Shown piece by piece: positions 31,601 through 39,992 of a stretch of 64,000 nucleotides of DNA. Positions within the stretch are counted from its first letter, which is position 1; each line of letters begins with the position of its first letter. A program made the translations under genes and the position numbers. The stretch spans positions 124,001-188,000 of the forward strand of contig NZ_AMXN01000001.1 in the NCBI RefSeq assembly GCF_000332645.1, read 5' to 3'. This DNA comes from Bacillus inaquosorum KCTC 13429. Its GTDB lineage: Bacteria > Bacillota > Bacilli > Bacillales > Bacillaceae. A model generated the notes under the pieces. It saw nothing but the letters and a program-made list of their open reading frames with translations. It had not been told where the DNA came from and did no database searches.

Positions 31601-32477
31601 ATGACAGCCGGCGCAGCGCATGTTTCCGATAATGCGCAACCGAAATATCTTTTCCTGTATTCGTTGATATCACAACTGACCGCGGCCTAGTATTGGCCAT
31701 CCCCTCTGTCTCTTCTAATACCGCGAGATTTTTCCCTTCCGTTAATTGTGTCTGGTAATATCGATTGAAATCCTCCGCCGTTAATTCTGGATGCCCGACA
31801 GGCTTCAGCCAAACCACAAAAGTTTCGCCGGATGGAATGGTGATCCTTTCATCCGGTCTCCAAATCAGATCGGAGTCAGGCCCTTCTTTCGGATAGCGGT
31901 AACGGATATGATAGTCTTTAAAATCAATCGTTCTGTCAGTCGTATTATAAATCTCTATAAATTCATAACCGTCTGCACGTCCCGTGTTCTTCGTATCAAC
32001 CGCTAGCTCTGTGATCAGAAGCTCCGGAATATGGGCGAGATCAGCCTGATATCCTTCAAGTTTCAGTTTCTTCGTCTCCGACTCGACCCGCTGCTTCCCA
32101 TTGGAAATCACAATGTAATACTCAAGCTCGCTGTTCCAAATCAATCGTTTCGGAATTTGCGCCAAAAACTTGTGAATCGCTCCGGGTGTCGGGTCCATCG
32201 GCACCATTTTGTAGCCCAGCTCATTACTTTGTTTATAAAAAAGAAAGGCAGAAAATGCTTGATACTCATTGTCACGCACTTGAGCCTCAATCATCAGATT
32301 GCTTTTCATTTCAGCTTTCACATCGATTTGAGGAGGATTTTCAAGCAAGGGTATGTAATGAGGCGTTTGGAATGGTTCCTGCTTTATAACAGGGAAAGCT
32401 TTCGATTCATGATGGCCGCCAGACAAAACTGAAAGAAAAGACAAGAACAAAGAAGCGATAACTGTGTATTTCCTCAT
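28608..32477 (-). CDS. yvnB: YvnB, large secreted multidomain phosphoesterase
   Basis: 1289 aa from ATG 32477 (GGAGGTG seven bases upstream). Signal peptide in the first about 28 residues. Residues about 150-260 form a lamin-tail domain (ITELAVDTKNTG...EFIEIYN). Several beta-sandwich modules follow (about 350-880). The C-terminal third is a calcineurin-like metallophosphoesterase: SDTQYYA, HTGDIVDD, LAGNHDVGH, AFHEYL and LSGHYHSA, all five metal motifs. A final fibronectin III-like module contains WDDLEPHSVYYWYTI. Probably an extracellular nuclease or phosphodiesterase; no wall anchor is seen at the end. Convergent with nagR. Confidence 0.9.
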   Translation of the reverse strand: MRKYTVIASLFLSFLSVLSGGHHESKAFPVIKQEPFQTPHYIPLLENPPQIDVKAEMKSNLMIEAQVRDNEYQAFSAFLFYKQSNELGYKMVPMDPTPGAIHKFLAQIPKRLIWNSELEYYIVISNGKQRVESETKKLKLEGYQADLAHIPELLITELAVDTKNTGRADGYEFIEIYNTTDRTIDFKDYHIRYRYPKEGPDSDLIWRPDERITIPSGETFVVWLKPVGHPELTAEDFNRYYQTQLTEGKNLAVLEETEGMANTRPRSVVISTNTGKDISVAHYRKHALRRLSSVLYKYPLDGTAELLNISIGEKNPSPGTVLQAQVPEQKRKIKLDKEKPVIEDLTDRKPVRPAESIELRADIRDRSLVKTAAFYYRTDENKPFKRILAEKDRNDNLYHYIVYSPELIGKDQLEYYVAAGDGINEARTPVKMIDIKQTSKSHGLRMNIENRDTLSGTQFLKATTDGRTNSIKLWIDGKKQVTEPAMEKEVYFAFDTRKTNLYFKNAVTMEGKVLKVFDDTTNKYRTYSVPLPELLLRKGKQLQRITIRSGSKVSPFDTAENRDDFLVKNARLVLSDGTVIRDQRVSPEKELFIGDNQRSNKSWQFQFNLPDGLFTSQLLKWDTSKLSEGAHHIQASDGKEKVSLVVRVDNSGPHIEPNITEGQTYKGNLILQADMYDKWSKIEEAEASLDGESITLPYHTSSSELLPGKHSLKITATDLAGNKTIIERTFKTEREHPDQPEVIDSEADTHRAKLSVRVKDPTDDPMDVAFYRGFQYTARNNVKIFKHASLTEPPKSFVPESETPFTNKELERVSAADGKTVSTEKKELFPYHRFEVTVDPSVDENDLAEAVWKGSSLPGRKVTMYAWNYRTKEWQPVDSFVAKDHKPFTLKASVIASDFVRKSKMNVIVQDEIPPAKDMYTFAWMSDTQYYAESYPHIFDKQTAWIKSNQKQLNIKYVFHTGDIVDDSADIRQWKNADRSMSVLDKSGIPYGVLAGNHDVGHKDGSYRAFGKYFGSHRFDKKLHYGGSYKNNRGHYDLISSNGNDYIMLYMGWGITDEDIAWMNQVLKKHPDRMAVLAFHEYLLVSGNRSPIGEKIFKKVVKPNPNVVMVLSGHYHSAMRKTDELDDDGDGKPDRLVHQMLADYQGGPEGGQGYLRLLQFDQANDMVHVSTYSPHLQDKNYYDTDTYGNKDEFSLSLDLKPRVKKVETDYFECNVYTNEELGKREQVKSGDTAEFRWDDLEPHSVYYWYTIVEDSFNGKTKSPIWKFKTKKETYRPAPDQLDFRHVSNP

Positions 32478-32604
32478 CAAAACACCTCCCTTTTCACGTA
32501 TTTTGCGTCTGAACAGGAAAGCTTATGAGTTAATTTTTGTGCAAAAAGAACAAAAAAGCGTCTGCCTCTTGAAAATTCCACTATTACCCAGTAAACTGAG
32601 GATA

Positions 32605-32618
32605 GTTAACCAGTTAAC
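32605..32618. promoter_or_regulatory. Operator-like repeat upstream of yvnA
   Basis: GTTAACCAGTTAAC, two GTTAAC half-sites, 23 bp before the yvnA start. It shares the GTT-N8-AAC layout with the three sites of the yvmC-pchR intergenic region. A degenerate copy (ATTACCCAGTAAAC) lies at 32583-32596. Confidence 0.5.
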
Positions 32619-32641
32619 AATTAAATCAGAGAGGCAGATTG

Positions 32642-33115
32642 ATGGACAACAGTATTCATGATGAATTATTTCAAGCTATACAACAATTCGCATTAAAAAG
32701 GGATAAACGCGTCTGGCAAAAGGTGCAAATACCATCCCGCGGCATGTCCTCAGCACATCTCGAACACCTCAAAAAAGACTGGACATTGACCCAGCTTCAC
32801 ATTGTTTCCTGTATACATACCAGCCAAAATGTGAACAACAGCTTCTTAGCATCCCGCTTACACATCTCAAAAGCAGCTGTTTCAAAAGCAGTTCAAGCTT
32901 TGTTGAAACACAATATCATCACAGTGACCAAAAAACCCGGCAACAAAAAAGAAATTTTTTATACGTTAACTGAAAGCGGCAGAGAACTGGCGGCATTACA
33001 TGAACAGCTTCATGAAAAAGCAAAGGAGCAATACAAACAGCTCTTCAATGAATTTTCAATTGATGATTTAAAAACGGTGACTGCGTTTTTCAACTTGTGG
33101 GTCAAACATATGTAA
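32642..33115 (+). CDS. yvnA: YvnA, MarR-family regulator
   Basis: 157 aa from ATG 32642 with GAGAGG upstream. MarR winged helix: TLTQLHIVSCIHTSQNVNNS, recognition helix HISKAAVSKAVQALLKH, wing TKKPGNKKEIFYTLTESG. Convergent with cypX. In B. licheniformis YvnA is reported as a regulator of yvmC-cypX, which fits the location and the shared operator form. Confidence 0.88.
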   Translation: MDNSIHDELFQAIQQFALKRDKRVWQKVQIPSRGMSSAHLEHLKKDWTLTQLHIVSCIHTSQNVNNSFLASRLHISKAAVSKAVQALLKHNIITVTKKPGNKKEIFYTLTESGRELAALHEQLHEKAKEQYKQLFNEFSIDDLKTVTAFFNLWVKHM

Positions 33116-33143
33116 AAAAAGCCTCACCCGATGGGAGAGACCT
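33112..33143. terminator. Terminator between yvnA and cypX
   Basis: Imperfect stem CTCACCC / GGGAGAG with a seven-base A-run on the left, so on the minus strand it ends in T and serves cypX; it may also end yvnA. Confidence 0.6.
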
Positions 33144-33150
33144 TTCAATC

Positions 33151-34371
33151 TTATTGAGCCCTGTCAAACGCAATATGAAGTGAGACGGGTCCGCGTGTAT
33201 ACAGACCGGACTCAGCATAACGAAAACCTTCCTCTAACCTGATATTCCGCATCTTATCCAGCACAATATTGGCTACAATCTCGATTTCGGTTTTGGCAAA
33301 AGCTGCTCCTACACAGTTATGGATGCCAGATCCGAAAGCGAGATGCCGGGCTGCGCCGCTAAAAGCGCTCTTGATGCCGAGATCTTCCCGATGAATATTA
33401 AACACGTCAGGATGTTCAAACGCTTCCGGGTCCCGGTTAGCTGCTCCGATCATACAAAAAACAATCGTATCCTTTTTGATTTCCATACCGCCGACCACCG
33501 TATCTTGGGACAGCTGCCGCGGAATCAGCTGAACCGGCGGTTTATAACGCAACGTCTCCGCAATGGCTCTCGGCACCAATGAACGGTCAGCCAAAACATC
33601 ATTCATCTGCTCGGGATTGTTGAGCAAATGATATACCATCAGCGCCAGCGTCTTATCTGCCGGTTCCGTTGCGGCTAACAGCACATTGAGAATCAGTGCT
33701 AATATATCCTTGTCCGACATCGCCATGCCTTCATATTCAGACGTACACAGGATGGAAATTAAATCTGATCCCGGATTGACGCGGCGTTCCTCGATGACCG
33801 GCATCAAGTAATCGGAAAGTTGTTCGCTGCACCATAAAGAATGCGCCCGCGCTTCAGGAGTCTGAAAGATACTCGTAATAAAATCGGCAACTCCGCTGTG
33901 CCACTCAGCGATTTTTTCATGATCTCTTTTATCCAGTCCGAGCATGTCCATCGTGACACACACCGCAAACGTCTTTCCAAAATCATTGACGAGATCGATT
34001 CTCCCTTTTTCTAGATAAGGATCTAATAAGTTTTCTGCATTTTGCTTAATGAATGGAGACAGATGATCCAATGCGTCCCCGACAAAGCTTCTCACTACAA
34101 TTCTTCTTTTTGCGGAGTGTTCTTTCCCATGCATTTGGGCCAGCACAGGGCCGCGCATGACCGGTTCAGCACGCTCAACAAGTGATTTTGTCGTAAAAAT
34201 ATCCGGATGCTGAAGGATATAGCGGACATCATGATAGCGGCTGATAAAATAACTGTCTATCGACTCTTCATAATGAACAGGATCTTCCTCCCGCAGCTGT
34301 GAAAAATAAGCATATGGATTTTCTTGAAATTGATCAGAAAGCACACTAAACAACTTAATTGATTGATTCAT
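33151..34371 (-). CDS. cypX: CypX, cytochrome P450 of pulcherriminic acid synthesis
   Basis: 406 aa from ATG 34371 (GGGGGAG five bases upstream); the open extension to 34389 overlaps the yvmC end. P450 motifs: I-helix LLAATEPADKT, ETLRYKPPVQ (ExxR), and heme-binding FGSGIHNCVG with the Cys ligand. It oxidises cyclo(Leu-Leu) to pulcherriminic acid, which chelates iron as the red pigment pulcherrimin. Directly follows yvmC. Confidence 0.96.
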   Translation of the reverse strand: MNQSIKLFSVLSDQFQENPYAYFSQLREEDPVHYEESIDSYFISRYHDVRYILQHPDIFTTKSLVERAEPVMRGPVLAQMHGKEHSAKRRIVVRSFVGDALDHLSPFIKQNAENLLDPYLEKGRIDLVNDFGKTFAVCVTMDMLGLDKRDHEKIAEWHSGVADFITSIFQTPEARAHSLWCSEQLSDYLMPVIEERRVNPGSDLISILCTSEYEGMAMSDKDILALILNVLLAATEPADKTLALMVYHLLNNPEQMNDVLADRSLVPRAIAETLRYKPPVQLIPRQLSQDTVVGGMEIKKDTIVFCMIGAANRDPEAFEHPDVFNIHREDLGIKSAFSGAARHLAFGSGIHNCVGAAFAKTEIEIVANIVLDKMRNIRLEEGFRYAESGLYTRGPVSLHIAFDRAQ

Positions 34372-34385
34372 GTTTACTCCCCCTA

Positions 34386-35132
34386 TCATCCTTCAGATGT
34401 GATCCGTGTTTCAGAAAGCATCTGCGCCGTTTCCTGCACAATGAGATACCCTTGATTAGGCCGCATGCGAATAGAAAATTCATGGTTACTGATCTTCTCA
34501 CCAAGCTTCCACGGACGATGATAAGCAAGGAGCGTCTCTTCCACCTCAAGAATATCCGGAGCTCCGATAAAAAACGGCAGCTCAGCAATGACATATTCCA
34601 CAGCTAAATTCAGCATATCCTCACTGACTTCTTCCATCATCAAACCGATGCCGCGTGCACGCCCGATCATCGCTTCACGAGACATGTCCAAACAAGCATG
34701 CCGAAAATGAGGCTGCTCAAAAAACGCATGTTCAACTTCTTGTCTCATCAGCTGATAGGCTTTATTTTCTGTAAAATCAGAAAATGTATGAATCGCTTTC
34801 AGATCCCCGCCATGAGCCGCAAGAGCCCTTTCTGCAAATCTTCTGTTTCGTGATACCTCTTTTCTTACTTTTCGCTCAGCTTTGCCTCTGGGAGTTCCGA
34901 GCGCTTCAAGAAGATTAGCCGCCTCATGTCCCGCAAGCAAAACGGAAACGCTTTTAAATTCAGCCGTTGCCCATCCAATCAATCTGTAAATATAATCCTC
35001 AGAAAACCTGCTGTTAAATGGGCTGATCCCCACCAAAACATGCCGGCGCCGTTCAAATATTTCTCTGCAGTTTTGTGTCAGTGACTCAGCAGTAAAATCT
35101 ACAGGCTTTCTTTCCGTCACCATTTCGGTCAT
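34386..35132 (-). CDS. yvmC: YvmC, cyclodipeptide synthase (cyclo-Leu-Leu)
   Basis: 248 aa from ATG 35132, six bases after GAGGTG; an open extension to 35231 has no ribosome site and lies in leader DNA. The CDPS family uses two Leu-tRNAs. The [14 protein letters not shown] motif holds the nucleophilic Ser that takes the first leucyl group; [15 protein letters not shown] holds the Tyr and Glu of the pocket. First gene of the yvmC-cypX operon, divergent from pchR. Confidence 0.96.
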   Translation of the reverse strand: MTEMVTERKPVDFTAESLTQNCREIFERRRHVLVGISPFNSRFSEDYIYRLIGWATAEFKSVSVLLAGHEAANLLEALGTPRGKAERKVRKEVSRNRRFAERALAAHGGDLKAIHTFSDFTENKAYQLMRQEVEHAFFEQPHFRHACLDMSREAMIGRARGIGLMMEEVSEDMLNLAVEYVIAELPFFIGAPDILEVEETLLAYHRPWKLGEKISNHEFSIRMRPNQGYLIVQETAQMLSETRITSEG

Positions 35133-35295
35133 CTCATTCACCTCTAAAAACTTATCCCGCTTTAAGTCATCACCCTCAAAAATGAGATGGAATAACTGGC
35201 ACAACTGAACAAGACGAATGGCAGGCAGCACTTAAAGTTTCCAAGTGAATTATTTTAAGATTTAAAACTTCTTTTTCATTATTCATATCATGATC

Positions 35296-35348
35296 AATGT
35301 TTACTAGTAAACATTAGTCATTTTATCCCTTATCGTTCCACCCGTCAA
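35296..35348 (-). promoter_or_regulatory. yvmC-cypX promoter with overlapping palindromic operator
   Basis: Minus strand: TTGACG (35343-35348), 17-bp spacer, TAAAAT (35320-35325). A perfect 20-bp palindrome AATGTTTACTAGTAAACATT (35296-35315) covers the expected transcription start. This is the natural site for the repressor PchR (YvmB). Confidence 0.85.
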
Positions 35349-35459
35349 TATGAATAGTACCTATTTTTTTGAAATAAATGTAAATGTCACATTTTTCACA
35401 CACTTTTTACACTCCTGTTCAGCATGACATAACACCGGATAAAGTTTAAACATCAGCAA

Positions 35460-35535
35460 TTGACAACGAAAGTAAGAAAAGATAAAATTAAATCGTTCAC
35501 CAGTAAACAATTTTATTTATTGTTTCATCGTAAAC
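35460..35535 (+). promoter_or_regulatory. pchR promoter with two downstream operator copies
   Basis: TTGACA (35460-35465), 17-bp spacer, TAAAAT (35483-35488): a near-consensus promoter. GTTCACCAGTAAAC (35495-35508) and GTTTCATCGTAAAC (35522-35535) lie just after it, related to the perfect site at 35299-35312, suggesting autoregulation. Together with the yvmC promoter these fill the 430-bp gene-free stretch 35133-35562. Confidence 0.8.
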
Positions 35536-35562
35536 TATTATTCCTCAGAAAGAAGGTAGCCT

Positions 35563-36072
35563 ATGTCTGATTTGACAAAGCAGATGATATACGACATATA
35601 TGTGAGACTGCTGCACCTTAATGAACAAAAAGCAAACACTTCACTTCAGCAATTTTTTAAGGAGGCCGCAGAAGAGGATGTGATCGATATCCCTAAAAAC
35701 ATGACAAGCATTCATGTCATTGACTGCATCGGCAAGCATGAGCCCATTAACAATGCGGGGATCGCAAAAAAAATGAACTTATCAAAAGCGAATGTAACGA
35801 AAATCAGCACAAAATTGATCACGGAAGAATTCATTAACAGCTATCAGCTGACAGATAACAAAAAAGAAGTGTATTTCAAATTAACCCGTAAAGGCAAACG
35901 GATTTTCGACTTGCATGAGAAACTGCATAAAAAAAAGGAGCTGGCCTTTTACCAATTCCTCGATTCGTTTTCACAAGATGAGCAAAATGCTGTATTGAAA
36001 TTTTTAGAGCAGCTGACGTCTACACTTGAAGCAGAACAAACCGATGGGACTCCGGACAAACCTGTAAAGTAA
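35563..36072 (+). CDS. pchR: PchR (YvmB), MarR-family repressor of pulcherrimin genes
   Basis: 169 aa. MarR winged helix: INNAGIAKKMNLSKANVTKISTKLI as recognition region and NKKEVYFKLTRKGKRIFDLHEK as wing. PchR is known to repress yvmC-cypX and its own operon with yvmA. AGAAGG upstream of the ATG. Distinct from YvnA but the same family, flanking the locus on the other side. Confidence 0.93.
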   Translation: MSDLTKQMIYDIYVRLLHLNEQKANTSLQQFFKEAAEEDVIDIPKNMTSIHVIDCIGKHEPINNAGIAKKMNLSKANVTKISTKLITEEFINSYQLTDNKKEVYFKLTRKGKRIFDLHEKLHKKKELAFYQFLDSFSQDEQNAVLKFLEQLTSTLEAEQTDGTPDKPVK

Positions 36073-36093
36073 ACAAAAGGCGGTGTATTCTTT

Positions 36094-37305
36094 ATGGCTC
36101 AAATGAAATCAAAAGCGGTATTGATCTTATACATTGTTTGCTTCAGCGCATTTTTTGCATCTTTAAGCCAAAACATTTATTCACCTATAATCCCGATCAT
36201 TAAAGAATCGTTCCATGTTTCTGCAGCAATGGTGAATCTGTCAGTCTCCGTCTTTATGATTGTGACAGCGATTATGCAAATTATATTAGGGACCATCATC
36301 GATTTTAAAGGCGCGCGGTTTGTCTTGATTGCCGGAATTCTGGCAACGGCAGCAGCCAGCATCGGCTGTGCGGTGACCACTGACTTTACTTTGTTTCTGA
36401 TATTCAGAATGATACAGGCTGCCGGGTCCGCAGCACTGCCTCTCATTGCTGCCACAACGATCGGACAGCTTTTTACAGGCAGTGAACGCGGGAGTGCGAT
36501 GGGAACGTATCAAATGCTCCTTTCCGCCGCGCCGGCTGTCGCCCCTGTCCTCGGCGGATTCATAGGCGGAGCAGCCGGATACGAAGGGATCTTCTGGATG
36601 CTCACGGCCATCTCTGTCGTTATGCTGGTTGCAAACAGCATGATTTTTCCTAAGGACTCTCCCGCAGGATCTAAGCAGCAAACCAAAGGCAATGTGTTCA
36701 CTCATTACAAATCAATATTTACAAATCGAACAGGAAACGTCATTTTGGCCTTAAGTTTTGTCCTCTTTTTCATTTATTTTGCGGTGATCGTCTACCTCCC
36801 GATATTACTGACGGAGCATTATCATATTGAAGTGAGCATAGCAGGATTGTTATATTTGCCACTGGCGCTAAGCACGATCGCAGGTACGTTTTTGTTTAAA
36901 AGAATACAGGCAAAAATCTCGCTGAACACATTGTTTATCGGCAGCAATGCGGTCGCGGCCTGCAGTATCATGTTGTTCGCCGTTACACATTCCGTTTCTC
37001 TCGTTCTCATGGCTCTTACACTGGCACTGTTTGGCATCTCGATGGGGGTCATTCCTCCCTTGTACTCCACAATGATCACCAATGAATTTGAACACAACAG
37101 AGGGAGTGCAATCGGAATTTTCAACTTTATCAGATACACAGGCATGGCGGCAGGTCCGATGATATCTGCCTATCTGCTCACCATGATGCCGTCTGCCATG
37201 TCCTTTGGCTTCTTAGGCCTTGTATTTGCCGCATTGGGCTTTTGCCTTCTGCCTCAAATGTATCCGCCGCAGAAGCGCGTTAAACAAAAAAAACACCACA
37301 TGTAA
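36094..37305 (+). CDS. yvmA: YvmA, MFS exporter of pulcherriminic acid
   Basis: 403 aa, about 12 membrane helices. Typical MFS motif A region in [17 protein letters not shown] and helix 5 motif [16 protein letters not shown] of drug-proton antiporters. Downstream of pchR with 21 nt spacing; likely exports pulcherriminic acid, in line with its operon. Confidence 0.92.
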   Translation: MAQMKSKAVLILYIVCFSAFFASLSQNIYSPIIPIIKESFHVSAAMVNLSVSVFMIVTAIMQIILGTIIDFKGARFVLIAGILATAAASIGCAVTTDFTLFLIFRMIQAAGSAALPLIAATTIGQLFTGSERGSAMGTYQMLLSAAPAVAPVLGGFIGGAAGYEGIFWMLTAISVVMLVANSMIFPKDSPAGSKQQTKGNVFTHYKSIFTNRTGNVILALSFVLFFIYFAVIVYLPILLTEHYHIEVSIAGLLYLPLALSTIAGTFLFKRIQAKISLNTLFIGSNAVAACSIMLFAVTHSVSLVLMALTLALFGISMGVIPPLYSTMITNEFEHNRGSAIGIFNFIRYTGMAAGPMISAYLLTMMPSAMSFGFLGLVFAALGFCLLPQMYPPQKRVKQKKHHM

Positions 37306-37336
37306 AAAAAGCTGCCTTCTGTATGGCAGCTTTTTT
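37304..37336. terminator. Shared terminator of yvmA and yvlD
   Basis: 11-bp stem AAAAAGCTGCC / GGCAGCTTTTT, loop TTCTGTAT. Bidirectional between convergent genes. Confidence 0.92.
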
Positions 37337-37694
37337 ATTTCTTTCGCAGCGGCTCTAAAATGCCTTTTTGAATCAGCAAATGGAACACCGACAGGATGAC
37401 GGATGCCCATATCGCTGTGCCAAAGCCGTCAATTTGAAAACTGTCACCCATAATGGACGCGGTCATCATCAGCGTGATGGCGTTAATCACAAACAAGAAG
37501 AGACCAAGCGTCACCATCGTGACTGGCAGTGTAAAGATAATCAAAAGCGGTTTAATCAGCACGTTTAAGATTGATAAAATGAGGCTGGCGATAATCGCTG
37601 CCCCGATGCTGCTGATATGGATGGAGTCAATGTATCCATCGATAACGATTAATAACAATGCATTTACCAAAATGCTGACTGCCCATTTTACCAT
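37335..37694 (-). CDS. yvlD: YvlD, small membrane protein (phage holin 4-like family)
   Basis: 119 aa with four hydrophobic helices, including LSILNVLIKPLLIIFTLPVT, typical of the phage-holin family 4 superfamily (YvlD). No toxin function is implied. Last gene of the SigW-dependent yvlABCD operon, which reacts to envelope stress. Confidence 0.9.
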   Translation of the reverse strand: MVKWAVSILVNALLLIVIDGYIDSIHISSIGAAIIASLILSILNVLIKPLLIIFTLPVTMVTLGLFLFVINAITLMMTASIMGDSFQIDGFGTAIWASVILSVFHLLIQKGILEPLRKK

Positions 37695-37695
37695 G

Positions 37696-37893
37696 TCATT
37701 TCATATCCCTTTCTGACGGGACGATAAAAATCCAAATGATATAAATAAGCAAAACAGGGATAACACTTGTCATAACAGCTAAAATGACAGTTATGACTCT
37801 GAGGAGCGATGCGTCCCAGTTGAAATATTCCGCAAGACCGCCGATGACGCCGGCCATTTTCTTGTTTTTTTCTGAACGATAAAGCCTATTCAT
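37696..37893 (-). CDS. yvlC: YvlC, PspC-domain membrane protein
   Basis: 65 aa. PspC domain: LYRSEKNKKMAGVIGGLAEYF, then a single hydrophobic helix. PspC proteins take part in phage-shock-like envelope stress responses. One base separates it from yvlD. Confidence 0.92.
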   Translation of the reverse strand: MNRLYRSEKNKKMAGVIGGLAEYFNWDASLLRVITVILAVMTSVIPVLLIYIIWIFIVPSERDMK

Positions 37894-37897
37894 TCGA

Positions 37898-38995
37898 TCA
37901 CCTCTGTGAGTACTTTAGTTTGATGGCGCCTGTTAATGATTCTGAGAAGACGGTGATGTTTTGATCATGTGCCTGATTTGAAGTGAACATCATTTCTTTT
38001 TGAATGGTATCATTTTTTTCTTTCAGCATCTCAACATCCATTAATTCATGGGACAGCGAACCCAGATTGCTTTTGAGTTCCGCCTTCACTGCAAGATCGT
38101 CCGGAATCGCAAGCTCTACATTTCCAGTCGTCGTTTTGGTATAAATGGAGCGGCAGTCCGATTCTGTTACGTTAATTGCAATATTTCCGTTAAAGCTTTG
38201 AACGTCAATGGATTCGCTTCTCCCGCGGAGATCAATCAATCCGTTAATGGTTTCCGCTTCTATCGTGCCGCAGCTGTGGCCGGCAAGCTTAATTTGCCCG
38301 TTAGCTGTTTCAGCTATGGCTTTTTCAGCTGTTAAATGCGAGAACGACAGCACGCCGTTTGTCGTTTTCGCCGAGAACTCTTTTACATGTAAATGTTCCC
38401 CTCTGACCGGGCCATTAAACAGCTTCACCCGAATCTTATCATACTCCTTCTGGGGAATATACAAAGTCACATTCGTTTTCATCGTTTTCTTCTCAGTACG
38501 GATAAAAAACTTATTTCCTTTGATTTCACATTCAATATGCTGAAGAAATGCATGTCTCGCCGCATCCTGGCTGTCAGCGCGATATACCTTCGCCTGGCAT
38601 TCCGCTCTGATATCCTCGTCTTCCCATGGGACGATATTCACACTGCCGTTGGCGATCTGAAGTTCGACACTTGAAAAGTCAGTATCTTTAAATTGAAAGA
38701 TGTGCTGAACATCATACGCATGGCCAAAGTTCAAATCAAGGTCAACTTCCTTGACCTTTTTTACAGCAGAATCAATCCAGTCAAACAGCTTGGCTCCTAA
38801 AGACGGCTTACTGCTTTCTTTTTTTGCTGCTGAAAACGGCTCTTCCTCGTCATGTACATGAACTGAGAGCGCTGTGATTTTTTCTTCCTTTTCCTTGTAG
38901 TCGCTGTCAAGCTTTTCAATCAGTGTCAAAGCCTCTTGTGCTGTAAGCTTTCCTTCCTCCACGAGCTTAAGGATTCGTTCCTTTTCTTGCTTCAT
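37898..38995 (-). CDS. yvlB: YvlB, DUF4097 beta-helix protein with SHOCT-like N-terminus
   Basis: 365 aa. The N-terminal 30 residues (ERILKLVEEGKLTAQEALTLIEKL) form a SHOCT-like helical motif. Residues about 100-365 are a repetitive beta structure (FNGPVRGEHLHVKEFSAKTT, ETINGLIDLRGRSESIDVQS) of DUF4097 type. No signal peptide, so a cytosolic, membrane-associated scaffold is likely. Confidence 0.9.
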   Translation of the reverse strand: MKQEKERILKLVEEGKLTAQEALTLIEKLDSDYKEKEEKITALSVHVHDEEEPFSAAKKESSKPSLGAKLFDWIDSAVKKVKEVDLDLNFGHAYDVQHIFQFKDTDFSSVELQIANGSVNIVPWEDEDIRAECQAKVYRADSQDAARHAFLQHIECEIKGNKFFIRTEKKTMKTNVTLYIPQKEYDKIRVKLFNGPVRGEHLHVKEFSAKTTNGVLSFSHLTAEKAIAETANGQIKLAGHSCGTIEAETINGLIDLRGRSESIDVQSFNGNIAINVTESDCRSIYTKTTTGNVELAIPDDLAVKAELKSNLGSLSHELMDVEMLKEKNDTIQKEMMFTSNQAHDQNITVFSESLTGAIKLKYSQR

Positions 38996-39019
38996 TGCGA
39001 TCTCCTCCCCATTGTCTAC

Positions 39020-39346
39020 TTATGCTGCACGCAGTACCTTAATACCCTGAATCACATTCCAAATGATAATGCCGATAACAACTAAGAAATAAATAACCGC
39101 TCCCGCTATGATCACAAATACAGGCAGCAGGCTGTCTCCATCAATCGCTACGGCTCCGCCAAGAAAAGCAATAAAAAGGACCAGCCAGCCGACAAAAGGA
39201 ACAATGTGAGAAATAAGAGAACGTATCGCATGGCGTTTAGTTTCTTTCTCATTTACAACAAAATAAGCGACGATCGGCACAATGATTGGCGCAATGAACA
39301 CACTAAAATAACAAAGTGATGCAATAATAGCTTGATTACGGTTCAA
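39020..39346 (-). CDS. yvlA: YvlA, small membrane protein
   Basis: 108 aa from TTG 39346 (protein MNRNQAIIAS), with AGGAG eleven bases upstream; the frame is open to 39382 but with no ribosome site there. Three hydrophobic segments; belongs to the DUF4870/Tic20-like family. First gene of yvlABCD. Confidence 0.85.
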   Translation of the reverse strand: MNRNQAIIASLCYFSVFIAPIIVPIVAYFVVNEKETKRHAIRSLISHIVPFVGWLVLFIAFLGGAVAIDGDSLLPVFVIIAGAVIYFLVVIGIIIWNVIQGIKVLRAA

Positions 39347-39408
39347 TTCATTCCACACTCCTATTGTAATTGCCCATGACAAAAGATCAGGGACATTTTA
39401 CTTATTCA

Positions 39409-39435
39409 TACGTTTAAAACCTGTTGAAGGTTTCA
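39409..39435 (-). promoter_or_regulatory. SigW promoter of yvlABCD
   Basis: Minus strand: TGAAAC (39430-39435), 17-bp spacer, CGTA (39409-39412). Matches the extracytoplasmic-function SigW consensus; the operon is a known SigW target. Confidence 0.88.
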
Positions 39436-39563
39436 AATTCATTCTTTAGACATGCTCCGATTTACGGAAATTGGATTTTAAAAAGTTTTAGAAGTAGAAT
39501 CTTTCCGCTGTACCGATTACAATATGTAAAAAGCTTACGGCAATCAAGGAGGCTGGACAAGCA

Positions 39564-39794
39564 ATGGAGAAAGATCCCAGTGACTATACAGTAACACAAG
39601 AATCGGTGTTAAAGCTGATTCATGAACAAAAAAGAATGAATCGTGAAATGATCGCCGAGCTAGAACAGATTCACGGACCTTTTCCGATCTCTCACGATAT
39701 TCAATATATAAAAGTGCTGCTCGACAGCAGCAATACGCATATTGTTCAAGATTTAATGAGTGTAAGCAAGCAGCTGTATAAGAAGACTTTGTAA
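39564..39794 (+). CDS. yvkN: YvkN, small conserved protein of unknown function
   Basis: 76 aa, cytosolic and helical ([22 protein letters not shown]). AAGGAGG upstream of the ATG and TACAAT about 40 bp before as a possible -10. Function unknown. It lies between yvlABCD and the second flagellin gene. Confidence 0.8.
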   Translation: MEKDPSDYTVTQESVLKLIHEQKRMNREMIAELEQIHGPFPISHDIQYIKVLLDSSNTHIVQDLMSVSKQLYKKTL

Positions 39795-39909
39795 TTGCGG
39801 AAAAAGTTACATTCATTATAACTGAAACAAAGCTAAAGGTTAGATGACAAGATCTTGCCTTTTTTGTTTTGAGGAAACAAGTGATTTTGGCTGTCACAAA
39901 ATGATTGTA

Positions 39910-39962
39910 ACAAAAAAAGCCTGCCGGCACATCCAGTTAATGGACTCCTGTCGGCAAGCTGT
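39910..39962 (-). terminator. Terminator of the second flagellin gene
   Basis: Outer stem AGCTTGCCGACA / TGCCGGCAGGCT with inner pairing GTCC/GGAT, followed on the minus strand by seven T. Confidence 0.8.
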
Positions 39963-39992
39963 GACTATCAGAAAGAGATAGCCGTTCAGAAA

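Noticed and set aside
31152..32432. Plus-strand open frames of 120-133 aa within yvnB
   Set aside because: Antisense shadows of a long gene with clear domains.
37335..37694. YvlD as a phage holin or toxin
   Set aside because: The family name is historical; the SigW operon context points to envelope stress, and no lysin or phage genes are nearby.
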